A stretch of DNA of 64,000 nt from Megamerina dolium (lineage: Eukaryota; Arthropoda; Insecta; Diptera; Megamerinidae). The notes under the pieces were generated by a model, which was not told the origin of the DNA, did not search any database, and was given only the letters and a program-made list of their open reading frames with translations. A program made the translations under genes and the position numbers. This document shows positions 22,762 to 35,009 of the stretch, in pieces. Each line of letters starts with the position of its first letter. Position 1 is the first letter of the stretch. The DNA lies in assembly GCA_963854835.1 (NCBI GenBank), contig OY978525.1, positions 115,953,018-116,017,017 of the forward strand, read 5' to 3'.

Positions 22762-23170
22762 TAAGATAAGTTTATATTCTACCGCACTAAAAGCGATATG
22801 TGGGCAGTTGTGGGGTTAATTACCGATTTTTATTAACATTTTGTAATAGGAGCCCTCTCTAGAGCGTAGAGATGGGAAATAATTATATTCAAAGGTGATG
22901 TTGGGAAGAAAACCTGAATATGGTCGCTCATATATTATATCCCATTAGAGGCACACTGGGAGCTAAGATAAGTTTACATTTTACCACACTAGAAGCGGTA
23001 TGTGGACAGATGTGGGGTTGGTTAATTATCGATTTTTTTAGCTATTTTTAGGTTCATTTTTTAATGGGAGCTCCCTTTAAAGCGTAAAGATGGGAAATAA
23101 TTATGTTCGAAGGGAATGTTGGGAAGAAAAACTGAATATGATCGCTCATAAATATATTATATCCCTTTAG
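22762..23170. repeat. Direct tandem duplication, unit about 202 bp, two copies
   Basis: TAAGATAAGTTTAYATTYTA, GCACTARAAGCGRTATGTGG, AGATGGGAAATAATTAT and GAATATGRTCGCTCATA occur at 22762 and 22964. Units are about 85 percent alike by eye. The first is preceded by TATTGGGGTGGATAAG, which loosely resembles the mariner end at 21264, but no transposase follows. Confidence 0.8.
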
Positions 23171-25301
23171 GGGCACACTGTAAGTGGTAGAAGCTAATTT
23201 TATGTCAATTGTCAATTTTCTATGTATTTTGAGATGTAATATGAATATGAATATGGTATTACTCACACTTTTTCCAATTGGGATTTTCATGGTCAGTGCA
23301 AAGTTATAGGATGCCCCTTTGAATAAGATTATGGACAATGTTCATCACATCTACACATATTTATAGGTACATAGGTATAAATGTATGTAGATACATTTAT
23401 ATATATATAGATTTCCACATGTCGGTACATATTACGTTATTATCGACAGATGTAGCATGTCCATCAATTTATTCATTCATTGAATATTGCAATTGTTATT
23501 ATTGTTGTTTTTTTTTTTTTTTTTGACATTTTAGATATAATAAATTAATGTTGTTTGCTTAAATTAAGCTCCTACAATACACGGCTTCGTATTGTAGATT
23601 TTTTCAAGAGACATTTTTGCGTATGTGGTAAAAATTATTATTTTTTTTTTTTTTTTTTTTTCTATTATCAGCATTTACTTTGATTTTCTAGCCGTTTTTT
23701 TTTTTTTTTTATTCATTCAATCAATTGATATGTAGATAGGCACCATATATTTAATTGATTAAAAGAAGAATAATAAAAATTAAAATATTCTGGAAGACTT
23801 TCAATGAATAATAATTACGATTAGATATTACGAATGGAAAAAAACGCCTTCCATATAAATATTGTTTATTTATTATACAAACGATACATGCATGTGTTGT
23901 TGGAGTTGTCCGTACACCCTTATCTGTTGTATGCCATAGTTATTGCTGCATTCCAATTGGATATTTCCATATCAGTGCACCCAGCCAATCATATTGCTAG
24001 ATAAATTACTCTCTTTCTTGTGTTTGCTGCTTGACTGCCGTCACAGCCGCTGCTGCTGCTGCTGCTGCTCTTGTTGTTGTTGCTTATGTGCCTGTCATCG
24101 TTGAATGCTATTAATGCTGACGCTGCTGCTGCTGCTGCTGATGTAGCTGCGTGTACTGAATACTATCAACAGCCAGTTGGTCAGTCAACATTCAACTTAG
24201 TCAATTTTTACATCAACAAAACGTATGCATAATAAAGATGTGGATGGAAACATAGCCAATAGTTCATATATTAATATCAATAAAATTATTATAAAATTAT
24301 TTATGTGAGCACACGCATAGCTTTGGTCTTTCATAAATAAATAATATTGGCATAATAAATAAAACTTGTACTTTCTCAACTGAGCCGTATTTGCGGTATG
24401 TAAGTATGAGCTTACAAATGTACATGTATTGATATATTATCGTAAATATTTATGGTATTCAATTTGAAAATTGTTATTTCAAAAAAAAAAAAAAATTGTA
24501 ATCACGTTTGCTCGCTTATTCTTTCACGCAAAATGGGCGCCAGTCAACATTCAAGCATTATCATTTTTTTTTCTCTTCTTACCTAAGCTTAGTTTAGATC
24601 AGTGTTTCACAAACTATACGAAATACTCTATTAGCTACGAACACTATTCTTAGCTCTTAGAGCTCTTGCTTTTTAAATATGTAGTATATTACATTTAAAG
24701 CTCGACTCAATCCACCAATGTTGTAAAAAAAATTTGTTTAAAATATTTGCTTAAAATTGAAACGAATATCTATAGACATGCTTTAGAAATTCTGCTCTAA
24801 GTAAACATCATCAAATCATGCATATTGCCACTATGATAGATATTATTTGCAATAACACGGCATTATCTGCAAAAGCTCATTAAACATAATTTAAGCTTGT
24901 TTGTTTGGCCGCATATCTCATGGATCTCATGCTTAATGGCTAAATGAGCATATACATAAATATACAAGAATGCGCTTGCTACAATACATTCTGCTTTACA
25001 CTAGTGATGCCAATATTTGGACCTATTGCTAAAGCCATGATTTTCGAGATTTTCTAAAGCAATCAGAAAGAAGCAAGCAGAACCTCTAGATTTAGTGTAA
25101 TCATTTTATAAATTTTGAAAATTCTTTAAAAAGCATAGTTTTTGTAAACAAATTACACTAAAAAATAATATTAATTACTTCGACTCGTATGGAAAAATCA
25201 ACTAACACTTAGATATTTGAAAGAAAGACATTATATACTTAATCCGGTTAGGTAGTTCCAAAATCTGAACATTTTCTAAACTTCAAAGACTATGTGGAAG
25301 G
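23171..25301. other. AT-rich stretch with CTG and poly-T repeats
   Basis: CTGCTGCTG arrays lie at about 24047-24070 and 24122-24142, with a TTG run between. Poly-T tracts lie near 23510, 23640 and 23700. No coding feature was recognised. Confidence 0.5.
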
Positions 25302-25478
25302 CAGTGGCGTAACCATGATTTTGGCAAGGGGGGATATGCTGAAAAAGATGTATAAGAAAAAAAATTTAATTAATGATTTTTAAAGATCTATATATTATTA
25401 TTTTTCTTTTTTTTTAACAAGTCCATCGTTCAAGGGGGATTCTTTTTCCCCCGACCAGCGCCCCTGGCTACGTCACTG
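25302..25478. mobile_element. 177-bp hAT-like MITE
   Basis: Left end CAGTGGCGTAACCATG and right end (complement of CAGTGACGTAGCCAGG) are imperfect TIRs of the CAGTGGCGTAGCC kind common in hAT elements. The flanking octamers GTGGAAGG and GTCGAGGC agree at five of eight positions, consistent with a decayed 8-bp target duplication. Runs of G (left) and C (right) extend the inverted symmetry. No coding sequence. Confidence 0.7.
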
Positions 25479-25746
25479 GTCGAGGCAATGCGGCGATTTC
25501 TGTCATTTGTACTTCAATTGTTGTTAGAATTCGATTATACTCGTCTACCAAATTTTAGATTAACTTAAATTTTGAGGAAAATACAATTTGTTCCACATTT
25601 CCTAAAAATAATAATTTTTAAGAACTGTTTTTATACCGCACTAAATGTCGATACAAATTATATTTTATTTTCTTTAAAATCATACAACGCAAATAAAAGT
25701 ATTTCTTTCTTTTTTTTTTTTTTTGTCAGAAATAAATTTGCAATTA

Positions 25747-26319
25747 CAGGGTGATTTTGCAAGAGCCTTCGGTGTTTAAAAAAAAAACCAAAAATTTAGA
25801 GAAATGTATGAAATCTTTATTTGAATCGATAGAACGATCTATATTATTCAATATATAAAGATGATTTCATCTAAATGTCGACAGTGGCTGCGCCTCAAAT
25901 ACATACGCTGGGTCCAATTTTGGCATACTATTTCCAACATATCGGTCGGTATCTCACGAATAAATCGATAATTCACGGTCATCAACAACACTGGCAGATA
26001 CAGCTGCGTTATTTTCCTCTGTCCGCACTCTACGTATGCGTGTTGGTGGTTTAATGTCCAATAATGTAAATCTGGTGTGAAATTTAGTCACAAGATTCCG
26101 AATAGCCGCTTCATAAAGGTCACCCAAACTGACCATAAAATGAATGAATGAATGAACCGAGCATGAATTTTGATAATAAAATTCAATAATCTGCCAGCGC
26201 TGTTTGTTTGTAAGTCGATTCATGGTTAAATTATAGACCAAACTGAACATGTTTGACAGTAACATGTCACACGAAAACAGCTGAGGTGCCAAAAAGAGTG
26301 TTTCTAAAAAATCACCCTG
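25747..26319 (-). mobile_element. Tc1/IS630-type element, internally deleted
   Basis: TIRs CAGGGTGATTTT (left) and AAAATCACCCTG (right) are bounded by TA on both sides (25745-25746 and 26320-26321). The minus strand encodes LTNKQRWQIIEFYYQNSCSV, then FHTRFTLLDIKPPTRIRRVR and ENNAAVSASVVDDRELSI, the N-terminal DNA-binding part of a DDE_3-type transposase. It then jumps to the C-terminal part near 25900 (MLEIVCQNWTQRM-like in a shifted frame). The catalytic domain is absent. Total length 573 bp against a usual 1.2-1.4 kb. Confidence 0.85.
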
Positions 26320-26321
26320 TA

Positions 26322-27119
26322 CTTGTAGAAGAAGAATATAGAAAAAATAATTTATAATTTTCACTTCGAGTTTTGAATATTTATTAGAATGTTTACGAAT
26401 TTTTTCACGTAAATTATTTGGATTTTGCGGGGACATTAGGTACAGCGAGTTGCCGGGATTGATATCCCTAATGAATATCTAACATATAACCACAGTACAG
26501 AGCAGATATTGTACAAGAAAACAACAACAACAAGAAGAAAAAGATAATGATAAAAACAAAAATCACAAACATGGCGCATATTCGCACGATCACTTGCCAA
26601 GGATCCACATTGTCGCACAAAACTTTGTTATTTATCTACGAGTATTTGTTGTTCTTATTGTTGTTGTTGGGCTTAGTTGCTTAGTTTGTTAAAATTACAT
26701 AAAAAATTGTATTATATTCGTTGTCGTTATGGGATTTTTATTGTTGTTGCATACAAGAGGATTTTTGGTATGCAGAAAATATAGAATCGAAAATATAGAA
26801 TAGATCGTGTTTATGCGGGAAAATTTCTCACTCTTAAGTATGAAGACCACAAAAATTTAATGAAAATTACCTCAAAACCATCGAGTCTTTGGGGCATTCT
26901 TTAGATGACGTTATGCATCATTCATACATAAAGACAAGATCCATAATAATCATGATCTGAGTCGATTGAGCCATATTTGTCTGTCTGTCCGTCTGTTCAC
27001 AAGATTTCTGCCGTAATTGTAGAGTGATTTTCACCAATGACCGGATAAGTTCGTGAATCGGCGAAATCGAATGAAATCCAAACCTACCTCCCTTTTCGAT
27101 CCGTTATAAAAAATAGGAT
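26322..27119. other. Non-coding stretch with a partial dispersed-repeat fragment
   Basis: 26520-26545 is CAACAACAA/GAAGAA simple sequence. From 26960 to 27105, TGTCTGTCTGTCCGTCTGTT, GCCGTAATTGTAGAG, AAATCGAATGAAATCC and CTACCTCCC match the style of 41760-42370. The rest shows no feature. Confidence 0.55.
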
Positions 27120-28450
27120 CTCGTATGTTCATCAAAATAAGCCTTTTGTATCAGTTTCCCATTTTTCTGGTAGCATATGAACTCCGTCCCAAAAGAACTG
27201 CTCATGAATCAAGCCAACTTCGGATACCCAGTTCTGAAGTGAAGCGCATTCTGGTGAGTGCATTCTGCATAGAAATGATAGTCAGACGGGGCAATGTCTG
27301 AGCTATGAGGCAGGTGAGGTAAAACTTCCCAGCCGCTGTTTCCCAAATAATGTTTAATCGGTCTTGCCAACATCAGGCCGAGCGTTGTCATAATGGAATA
27401 TTATAGACTCGTGTCTAGTCGCATATTCCGATCGTTTTTCGGTGATCGCTCTCTTCAAACGAATTAATTGTGTTCGGTACAGCTCCGCTATGATCGTCTG
27501 ATCCAATTGCAACCACACTTTTGATCCGACCAAATGCAAAGCATTACCTTCGCGCTATGAATATTCTGCTTTGCCGTTGATTTTGATGGTTGGCCGTACT
27601 TCACATACGCGCTTTCTTACGCTGTGTATTGTCATAATGAATCTATTTTTCCTCATCAATAACAACCAACGTCGGTGCCGTAGCTCAGTGGTTAGTGTGT
27701 TGGCCTTCTGATCTGTAGGTCGTGGTTCAATCCGCGGCATAACAAATTTAATATCGAAAAGATTTTTCTTTCAAACGGTACCCACCTACCGACAAGCAAT
27801 TGGCAATTTTTCCGACAGTAACAACTTGCCATGAAAAAGCTTATAAAAGAACTCTGTGACAAAGCTCAGAAAAAGTCATGTCACAAGGGATCTGCCGTTC
27901 GGAACCGGCTAAAATAAGTAGGTCCCTTCTAATACTGTCCAAAAATTTAACACGCACAACAGTAATGGAAGAGAAGCTCGGCCAATGAGGCCTTCGGGGC
28001 TTTAAGTCCCACATATTTATTTTTATTTTTAATAATCCGATGCAAAAACGACTTCTTCGATGGAACAACATTTCGGACATGCAAAATCGCTTTTCAACGT
28101 CTCTTGGCTACTTCAGTATATGTGGCACCCAATTTCCTTTGTTTTTGAATGCATCTTCCTGTTTTTAAACGTTAGGAAATTGTTGAATGAGTCATTTCCA
28201 AGGATTCTGCGAGATCTTTTTGCGTTTGACAACAATCTTGATCGAGTAATGCTTCAAAATTGTTTATCTTTTGTATCGAAATCGCCGCTTCTGAATTAAC
28301 AGAATCAGTACTTACAAGTTGAAATCGATAGAGCATGCACACCATAAGCTTCCTGCGGCGTACGATGACTTTCAGCTGCAGATATTTGCACATGAAAGCA
28401 AAGAAATAATCTTTCCCACGAATTACGTTTCTCGTTTCAATAAAAACTTT
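27120..28450 (-). mobile_element. Mariner, Mos1-like second lineage, split by a SINE
   Basis: On the minus strand the N-terminal part gives ESHRTPQEAYG, FRSGDFDTKDKQF and LLDQDCCQTQKDLAESLEMT (HTH region) in shifted frames near 28440-28180. The SINE 27672-28028 interrupts next. After it come VCEVRPTIKINGKAEYS, LVGSKVWLQLDQTIIAELYR, ESIIFHYDNARPDV (second catalytic aspartate; HV changed) and GWEVLPHLPHSSDIAPSDYH (third aspartate), then FICYQKNGKL. This is the same lineage as the copy at 50220-51826. Multiple stops and frameshifts. TIRs were not recognised here. Confidence 0.85.
27672..28028 (+). mobile_element. tRNA-derived SINE inserted in a mariner
   Basis: TCGGTGCCGTAGCTCAGTGG, GTTAGTGTGTTGGCCTTCTG and GTGGTTCAATCCGCGG form the tRNA-like head. 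The body matches the copies at 7176 and 43737 through GGAAGAGAAGCTCGGCCAAT to GGGGCTTTAAGTCCCAC, then a T-rich tail. It falls inside the transposase coding region of the mariner at 27120-28450. I could not identify a clean target duplication. Confidence 0.9.
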
Positions 28451-28811
28451 TTTGTTTACACTTCAGCGCAGTAACTAATACTGAAATTTATAACGGTGTG
28501 ATCGATGCATAACACCCAAGCTAGCCATCTTTCGTAAATCCCTTAAAATTAATCGATAGTCCCAATAAATTTCTAATCAATTTCACGGTCTTAGTCATTT
28601 TCGGATCCGGATCTATTGCTGAAACATATTTCGTTCGACGTTACGAGCACCATCATAGTATCCATTAGATGTGGAAGGAACTTATTGATCTGCCATGACA
28701 ATTCCATAAAATTAAATAGTCTCAATATTCTTAGAAAATATTGTAAATATTATAAATTTTCAATTTGATAATGCATTCTATTATCACACTACATACATTA
28801 AGCCGATTATA

Positions 28812-30060
28812 CGAGGGCGGTCCCAGAACTACCCGACCTGACATATAGATTGTGGCAGTAGTTAGAACATAATTACTTTGGTGAAAAGTGGCAACGTTAT
28901 AAAACATATGTTTTAAGTTTCAAGGCGCCACGTTGTTTAGATTTTTTTTTTTTGTGCCATCGAAAGTTAACGACCGCAGTGAATTTGTAAACATGGAAAA
29001 TATTGGTCACCGTTATGTAATTCAATACAATCATTTGAAAGGTCGCAGTCCAACGAATATTAAAGCCGAACTAGATTCTACTCTGAGCGAGTCTGCTCCT
29101 TCGTTTACGACCATAAAATATTAGGTGGCAGAGTTTAAACGAGGTCATACGAGCTGCCAAGACGAACACCGTAGGGGTCGACCAATTGAGGAGCCACGCC
29201 AGAAACGATTACGAAAATCCAGAAAATGGTATTGGATGATCGCCGACTGACGGTGCGTGAGCTAGGTGAAATTACAGGCTTTTTAAAATGCTTTAAATCG
29301 TATATTGACCGAAAATTTGGAAATGAAAAAGCTGTATGCAAGATGGGTGCTGCGTTTGCTCACAATAGAACAAAACCAACGCCGTGAAGATGTTTCTATA
29401 GAGCGTTTCGCGATGTTTCACAGTAATAAATCAGAGTTTTTGTGTCGATTCGTGACTATGGATGAGACATGGGTCCGCCACTTCACACCTGAGACAAAGG
29501 AGCAGTCAAAACAGTGGACTGAAAGGGGAGAATCGTGTTCAAAGAAGGCGAAGACAGTTCCTTCTGCATGCAAGGTTATGGCGTCTGTTTTTTTGGGATG
29601 CACGTGGGATAATTTTTATTGATTATCTCCAAAAATGAAAAACAATCAACGGCATGTAATTATGCTAATTTGTTGCAGCTTTTAAGCGATGAAATTAAAG
29701 AAAAAAGGCCGCATTGGCGAAAAAGACAATACACCAGTTCACGCATCCGCTATTGCGATGGCCAAAATCAATGAGTTAAACTATGAATTGCTTCAGCACA
29801 CACCTTATTCGCCAGATTTAGCTCCTTCGGATTATTTTCTATTTCTAAATTTGAAAAAATGGCTTTGTGGTAGAAAATTTGCATACAATGAAGAGGTGGA
29901 GTCTGCGGTAGATGACTATTTTAATGAGCTAGACACTACATACTATAAACAGGGTATCGAAACTATAAAATATCGCTGGGAAAAGTGTATAGGGCTAAAA
30001 GGAGATTTCGTTGAAAAATGAAGAAAAATTTTAGGTCGGGTAGTTCTGGGACAGCCCTCA
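28812..30060 (+). mobile_element. Mariner element with both TIRs (1249 bp), broken transposase
   Basis: TIRs CGAGGGCGGTCCCAGAACTA (left) and TAGTTCTGGGACAGCCCTCA (right) are flanked by TA on both sides (28810-28811, 30061-30062). The ATG at 28993 opens MENIGHRYVIQYNHLKGRSP. Then, with frameshifts, follow EFKRGHTSC, VTMDETWVRHFTPETKEQS (first catalytic aspartate, MDET), FIDYLQK (second, near 29618), KDNTPVHASAIAMAKIN (replacing HDNAPVH) and HTPYSPDLAPSDYFLF (third, D34D spacing style), ending LKGDFVEK at 30021. Length is that of a full mariner, but an early stop at 29122, at least two more frame changes and a stop after LQK prevent one protein. Family mate: 3863-4626. Confidence 0.92.
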
Positions 30061-30062
30061 TA

Positions 30063-32068
30063 CTACATAAGAAAAATCAGTGAAAGCCAGTAGCAGCAGC
30101 TATAACTGACCTTTTGTCTATTAATTTTCATTATATTTATAAAACTTTTGTATTCTATTGTGATGGATATATATTTAATACAATATAAGAGATATTCATC
30201 AAATTTGTCATACCAAATCTATATGCTTACTAACCTGAATAATGAAATATCCATTGTACATAGAATACATGGAATGAATGTATGAGTTTATATAATACTA
30301 GAAAGATACAAGTGCATGGAATTGATTAAATTTAATTTCCTGTATTCTCTCAAATTGTTATTGTGCAATGTAAGACTTGGTGATGAGGATATTCATTGAA
30401 GAGTTTCTAAGCTGACAATGTATGAACTAAATACATATTGTATTAGTTATAACAAAATATACAAACTTGTATTTTATTTTTCATATTTTATTTATTTTTA
30501 TTTTTTTATTTATTTACAGATTCATACAAGCTTCTCTAAATGAAAGGATGTAGTTTTATATGTATTCTATAGAGGCGAGTATTTAATAGAAAGGGATCAA
30601 AAAGGAGAGCACACAATGTAAGTCTGTCTATATGAATATTAATTGAATATTTTACCATTAAGTGCATTTGGTGATTGTAAGTTTATACAAATGGCTAGCG
30701 TTTAGGATTTTCAAAATTTATTTAAAATAATATTTTGTATTTTGTGCAAAAGTTCAAAGTGTTTGCATCTAATTTTAATGAATATCCATCTGAAAACTAT
30801 TCGGTTATTTAATGGAATAATGTATTTAGTCGATTCTACAGTATTTCCGTTAAAAAACCATAAAAACTCCAATTAACCTAGTTTGATTTTGTATAAAAAT
30901 CATTGAAACATAACCTGCTTCAATGAACACACAAACAAAAAGGATATGAATGAGTGGGTGAATGATGATCGATTAAATTACAAAAAAAAAAAACAAAAAA
31001 ATCAATGAGAGAAAGAAACGGAAAAGAAACGATCACGAATAAAAGCCACTTTATTGGGATTTCTTACGTATAAGACTTTCATTAAAACAATTTCGAAAGG
31101 AATTCTAACAATACATAGCAAGCAATAGTACACAATTATTGTACAATTGGATAAATACAACAACAACAAAAAATTCCATTGAAAAATCATACCAAAAGCC
31201 AACTGCCAGACTGCCAAGTCATAACGTACGTGTACTGTCTTCTTGTCATCTTTGATCAATCTCTTCTTTTGCAATGTGCAATATGTGTGTGGTGTTGTTT
31301 TCCAGCTAAGCCAGCTAATACCGCTAATAAATAGTACTCTCAACAACAACACCCCCCCACCCCCACCACAATTGAAAGAAAACACGTAAAACTACTGCAA
31401 CAGCAAATGATGACGGCGCGACGACAACAACGAAATAAACCAACCACAACAAATCTCACAACAAACTAGATCGCACACCAAAGATAGAGGCGTGCCTCAA
31501 AATGAAAAGCATTTTTTTTTTCCCAACCGTATTTCTTTGTAGCTTTCATTACACTGCTTGTGAAGAGTTGGCTGGCTGGCTGGCTGGTTGGCTTAGAGTT
31601 TGTACAAAGCACTAGAGTAGAGCAACAAACACTAACAGAATATGAATGATATAAATTATAGTGTGCCCGAATTGCAATTTTGCAATATGACGCGCGCTGG
31701 TGCATTGTAGAAAATGCTACTATCAATACCCTATACGTTTCCCTTACAATATTACATTGCGATGGGGAAAATGTATTGATCCACTATAACTACAACACTT
31801 GATTACAACTTGCAATGCTAAAGTGTTTATTCGTGAAAATAATTTGTATCATTTTGTTGTAAAGAGATTTAATTTTCAATCAAGCAATTATGATATCAAT
31901 GATACTCTTAGTTCTGGTCGAACGCTCATTACAAAATCGTGTAAAATATTGAGGAGGATATTAGCAATATCGACATTTAAGAAAACACGGATCAATCAGA
32001 TACTTAAGATCGATCACCAAATAGTTTTGAAAATTCACAATAATTATTCTTAATTTAATTTTCTAGCA
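30063..32068. other. AT-rich stretch without recognisable genes
   Basis: A CCCCCCCCACCCCCACCAC purine/pyrimidine-biased run lies near 31350, and GCTGGCTGGCTGG near 31570. CAACAACAA motifs are scattered. The 127-residue minus-strand frame at 31002-31385 has no recognisable domain and runs through simple sequence. Confidence 0.5.
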
Positions 32069-32829
32069 ATGCTCGGCTCAAACGCATCAATTGTCATCGG
32101 TACAGGTCACCTGTGATCGTCTGATCCAATTTCAACAGCTCATCCCACCAAATACACAGCATGATCTTCTCGCCATGAATATTCAGCTTGACTGTCGATG
32201 ATGAGGCATGGTCGGGGTAACCATACGTTGTCCGACGTTTTGGATTATCACAATAGAGCCGCTTTTCATCGCTAGTCACAATTCGATGAAAAAAAACCCT
32301 TTCTTTTTTGTCGTCTCTTGGCTTCAGTTCATACGGCACCCAATTTCCTACCTTCAGGATCATTCCAAATGTTTTTGCTAGTTCATCTTGCGTTTGTGAT
32401 GGATTCTCATCGAGCGTTTCCCCCCATTCTTCACCCTCAAACTTTGGTGGCGCTCCGAGTCATTCTTTGTCTTTCAAATCAAAATTGCCACTTTTAAATC
32501 GTCCAATCCACTTCCGACACCTTCGTTCACCTAAAACATGGTCACCATAAATTTCCAATAAAATGACGATGATGACTTTCGGCAGTCTTTTTCTTCATAT
32601 TAAAGTAAAGTGAAACTCCCCGCAAAAACACATTATTCGGTACAAAAGTCGACAATTTTGGGACACAGAGGAACTATGTTGTTTACACTTCAACGAAATG
32701 ACAGATACAGAAAAAGAAAGCCTAATGATGACACTTCAAAATGACGGTATTGCCAGATGAAACAATGGAATAATAAATTAGTGACGACATCTGTTATCAA
32801 ATCCGCACGAACTTATTTATACCCCCCAA
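32069..32829 (-). mobile_element. Mariner, mauritiana-type, 3'-truncated (family of 21264)
   Basis: The right end, CCCCCCAA followed by TA at 32830-32831, is the 5' TIR; its complement reads TTGGGGGGTATAAATAAGTT and continues CGTGCGGATTT, as at 21264. Minus-strand coding has FEGEE...LDENPSQTQDELAKTF in shifted frames, VGNWVPYELKPRDDKK, FFHRIVTSDEKR (first catalytic aspartate), HASSSTVKLNIHGEKIMLCI and LDQTITGDLYR. Sequence stops at about 32069, before the second and third catalytic aspartates. Together with 6300-7758 this makes three copies of the lineage. Confidence 0.88.
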
Positions 32830-33436
32830 TATTTTAAAGAAATTCACTTTAAGAACAAAATTGACTCGCTGTCCAATAGTTTTTCCCCAACTCAAAATAT
32901 ATTTTATTAAGAAATAGTATAGCAATGTGCCTTTGAATCAAACAATCGCCATTAACAGCGGCAGTTTCATATATACTAGCATAGCAACACTGGCTGTTGT
33001 GTTGCCACATATTGATCAAATGATCATGTAGCGATCATCATATTGCTGCTGTCAGTTCTCCAAGTCGATCTAGTGCGAGTGAACCGCTATAAAAAGGTGG
33101 TACATTCATCGTTATTATACTTACATGTTGCCATCAGCAACACCACCAGCACATTATATGTATCTACTTATATGTAGATAGTATTTCACAATTGAACGAC
33201 TTTTCTCTTTTTTTTTTTTTTGAAAAGGAAATAAAACTCGCTCATTACTATCTCCGATAGTGAAATGTTGCTAGTGATCAGTCGCTTGTGAGTACTCCAT
33301 ACGAGTGCAACACTACATAGTAGAGTAATGTGTAGAAACACAATTGTAATAGATACATGTGTCTAATATTGCATAAGACACGTATTACTAAGATTTACAA
33401 CAATAATAACATTAATACAACTACTTCTACTATGTA
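32830..33436. other. Non-coding stretch, GATC-containing
   Basis: Contains TGATCAAATGATCATGTAGC and further GATC sites, poly-T at 33211-33222, and TACTATGTA motifs. No TE or exon recognised. Confidence 0.45.
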
Positions 33437-33989
33437 CATTCTGTCAAATAAGTACCCGGAAATTCTCATTTTTAATTTTGCCTCTGAGAATATTTCAAAC
33501 AAAAAGTGGCTGACAGGTTGGCACAACTGTCAGCCACTATTCTGCGAATTTTTATTGCTATGTGTCATTTAGTTTGGTTACGGCGTCATTAGGAACAAGT
33601 CAACCTTTTGTGTGCGTTGCGATTTCTTCTCGCCCCTCTTTGAACGATTTATACCAATCGTAAACTTGAGTTTTCGACATGGTTGAATCACCATTTTTTT
33701 TTTTCAACATTTCCAACGTTTTGGCACAAGAAATTTCGTTTGAAACACAAAATTTCACACAAACTCTTTGTTCGATATTTTTATCCATAGTAAAAATAGC
33801 AACGCACACAAAAGGTTAACTTGTTCCTAATGACGCCGTAACCAAACTAAATGACACATAGCAATAAAAATTCACAGAATAGTGGCTGACAGTTGTGCCA
33901 ACCTGGGAAAATTTTTTTTTTTGAAATATTCTCAGAGGGAAAATTAAAAATGAGAATTTCCGATTTCCGGGTACTTATTTGACAGAATG
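33437..33989 (-). mobile_element. Mariner-derived element with about 180-bp TIRs
   Basis: The ends CATTCTGTCAAATAAGTACC and its complement at 33970-33989 are flanked by TA (33435-33436, 33990-33991). Inverted similarity continues inward through AAAATTTCAA/GGCACAACTGTCAGCCACTA, GTGTCATTTAGTTTGGTTAC, GGCGTCATTAGGAACAAGT and TTTTGTGTGCGTTGC, about 180 bp each side with indels. The 190-bp interior encodes, on the minus strand, MDKNIEQRVCVKFCVSNEIS, then TMSKTQVYDWYKSFKEGREE, an HTH_48/GVQW-type N-terminal domain of a mariner-like transposase. The catalytic part is deleted. The right arm carries a duplicated CGGAAAT. Confidence 0.9.
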
Positions 33990-33991
33990 TA

Positions 33992-35009
33992 TTACAAATG
34001 TTAGCAAACAGCAAGGATCAAAAAATTTTGTTCTTTATTGTTCTTACCCACTTTCTGTTTTGCAGATTTTTAGGGAGTGTATATACATGTGTATATCTAC
34101 TTATGTATATAGTATCATACTGCAACATATGATTGCAATATGTTTATGTTGCCTAAGATTCTACGATTGTGTTTCAACGATCGATCGTTATTGATCTGTA
34201 CTATTTTGCCGGCATTACTTTGGCTTAGAATGCGAGTGAATGTACGTTTAAAAAAGAGAAGGTGTTTCCGGAACTTTGTAAAATATTTTTATTTTTTATC
34301 TTAATCAATTTTTTTTTTTTTTGCCAATAAATTATTAGGCATTCTTCACTATTATTGTAATTATATTATTATAAATATTAAATGTTATAACAGTAAAAAT
34401 ATATAAAGATATGTTCTTTCATAGATACAATATTAAATTGTATTAGATAATAATTAGAAGTTCATATATCCTCTTATCGGTCCTGTAAAAGTGAGATGTT
34501 GGACAAAATTATATAGTCGATGGGCTAGATTAAATATTTGTAGTGTTTCTTCTCTTTTGCGTACTTAAACTCAGATATTACCTTTAAGCAATAGTTATTT
34601 ATTCGTTTTTTTATTGAGGTGACATCATAATTGTATTTTAAAAATACCTTACTAGTGCAAAAGTCTGGTTATTAATAATGGTCCAAGGTGAAAAAACTTT
34701 TTATAACAACGTCAAATTAGTTTTGCAGCAGATTTCAATGGTTGTGCTTGACAATGGTACTGTCTGCTGTCCTAAGAGTTCAATACTCTTAGCTTTCCTC
34801 TCATCAGCAATACAGCTGCAACTGTAAGTTTTACAAAAAGAGTACAGTACTTCTTCGATTGTTTCAAATCGTACACTCACTCAGTTCAGCAACTATAGCA
34901 AAGTAACGGTACAGTGAAGTGAGTGCAGTAAATCAGTCAAAATGCTTTGAGTGTTTTGTGGAGAGTATACGACTCGTTATAACAGGCATGAGTGCATGAA
35001 TTTCAGTTA
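33992..35009. other. AT-rich stretch without recognisable genes
   Basis: One CGATCGATCG site near 34182, poly-T near 34310. No repeat ends or domains recognised. Confidence 0.45.

Noticed and set aside
31002..31385. 127-codon minus-strand frame
   Set aside because: Runs through poly-A, CAACAA and C-rich simple repeats; no recognisable domain.
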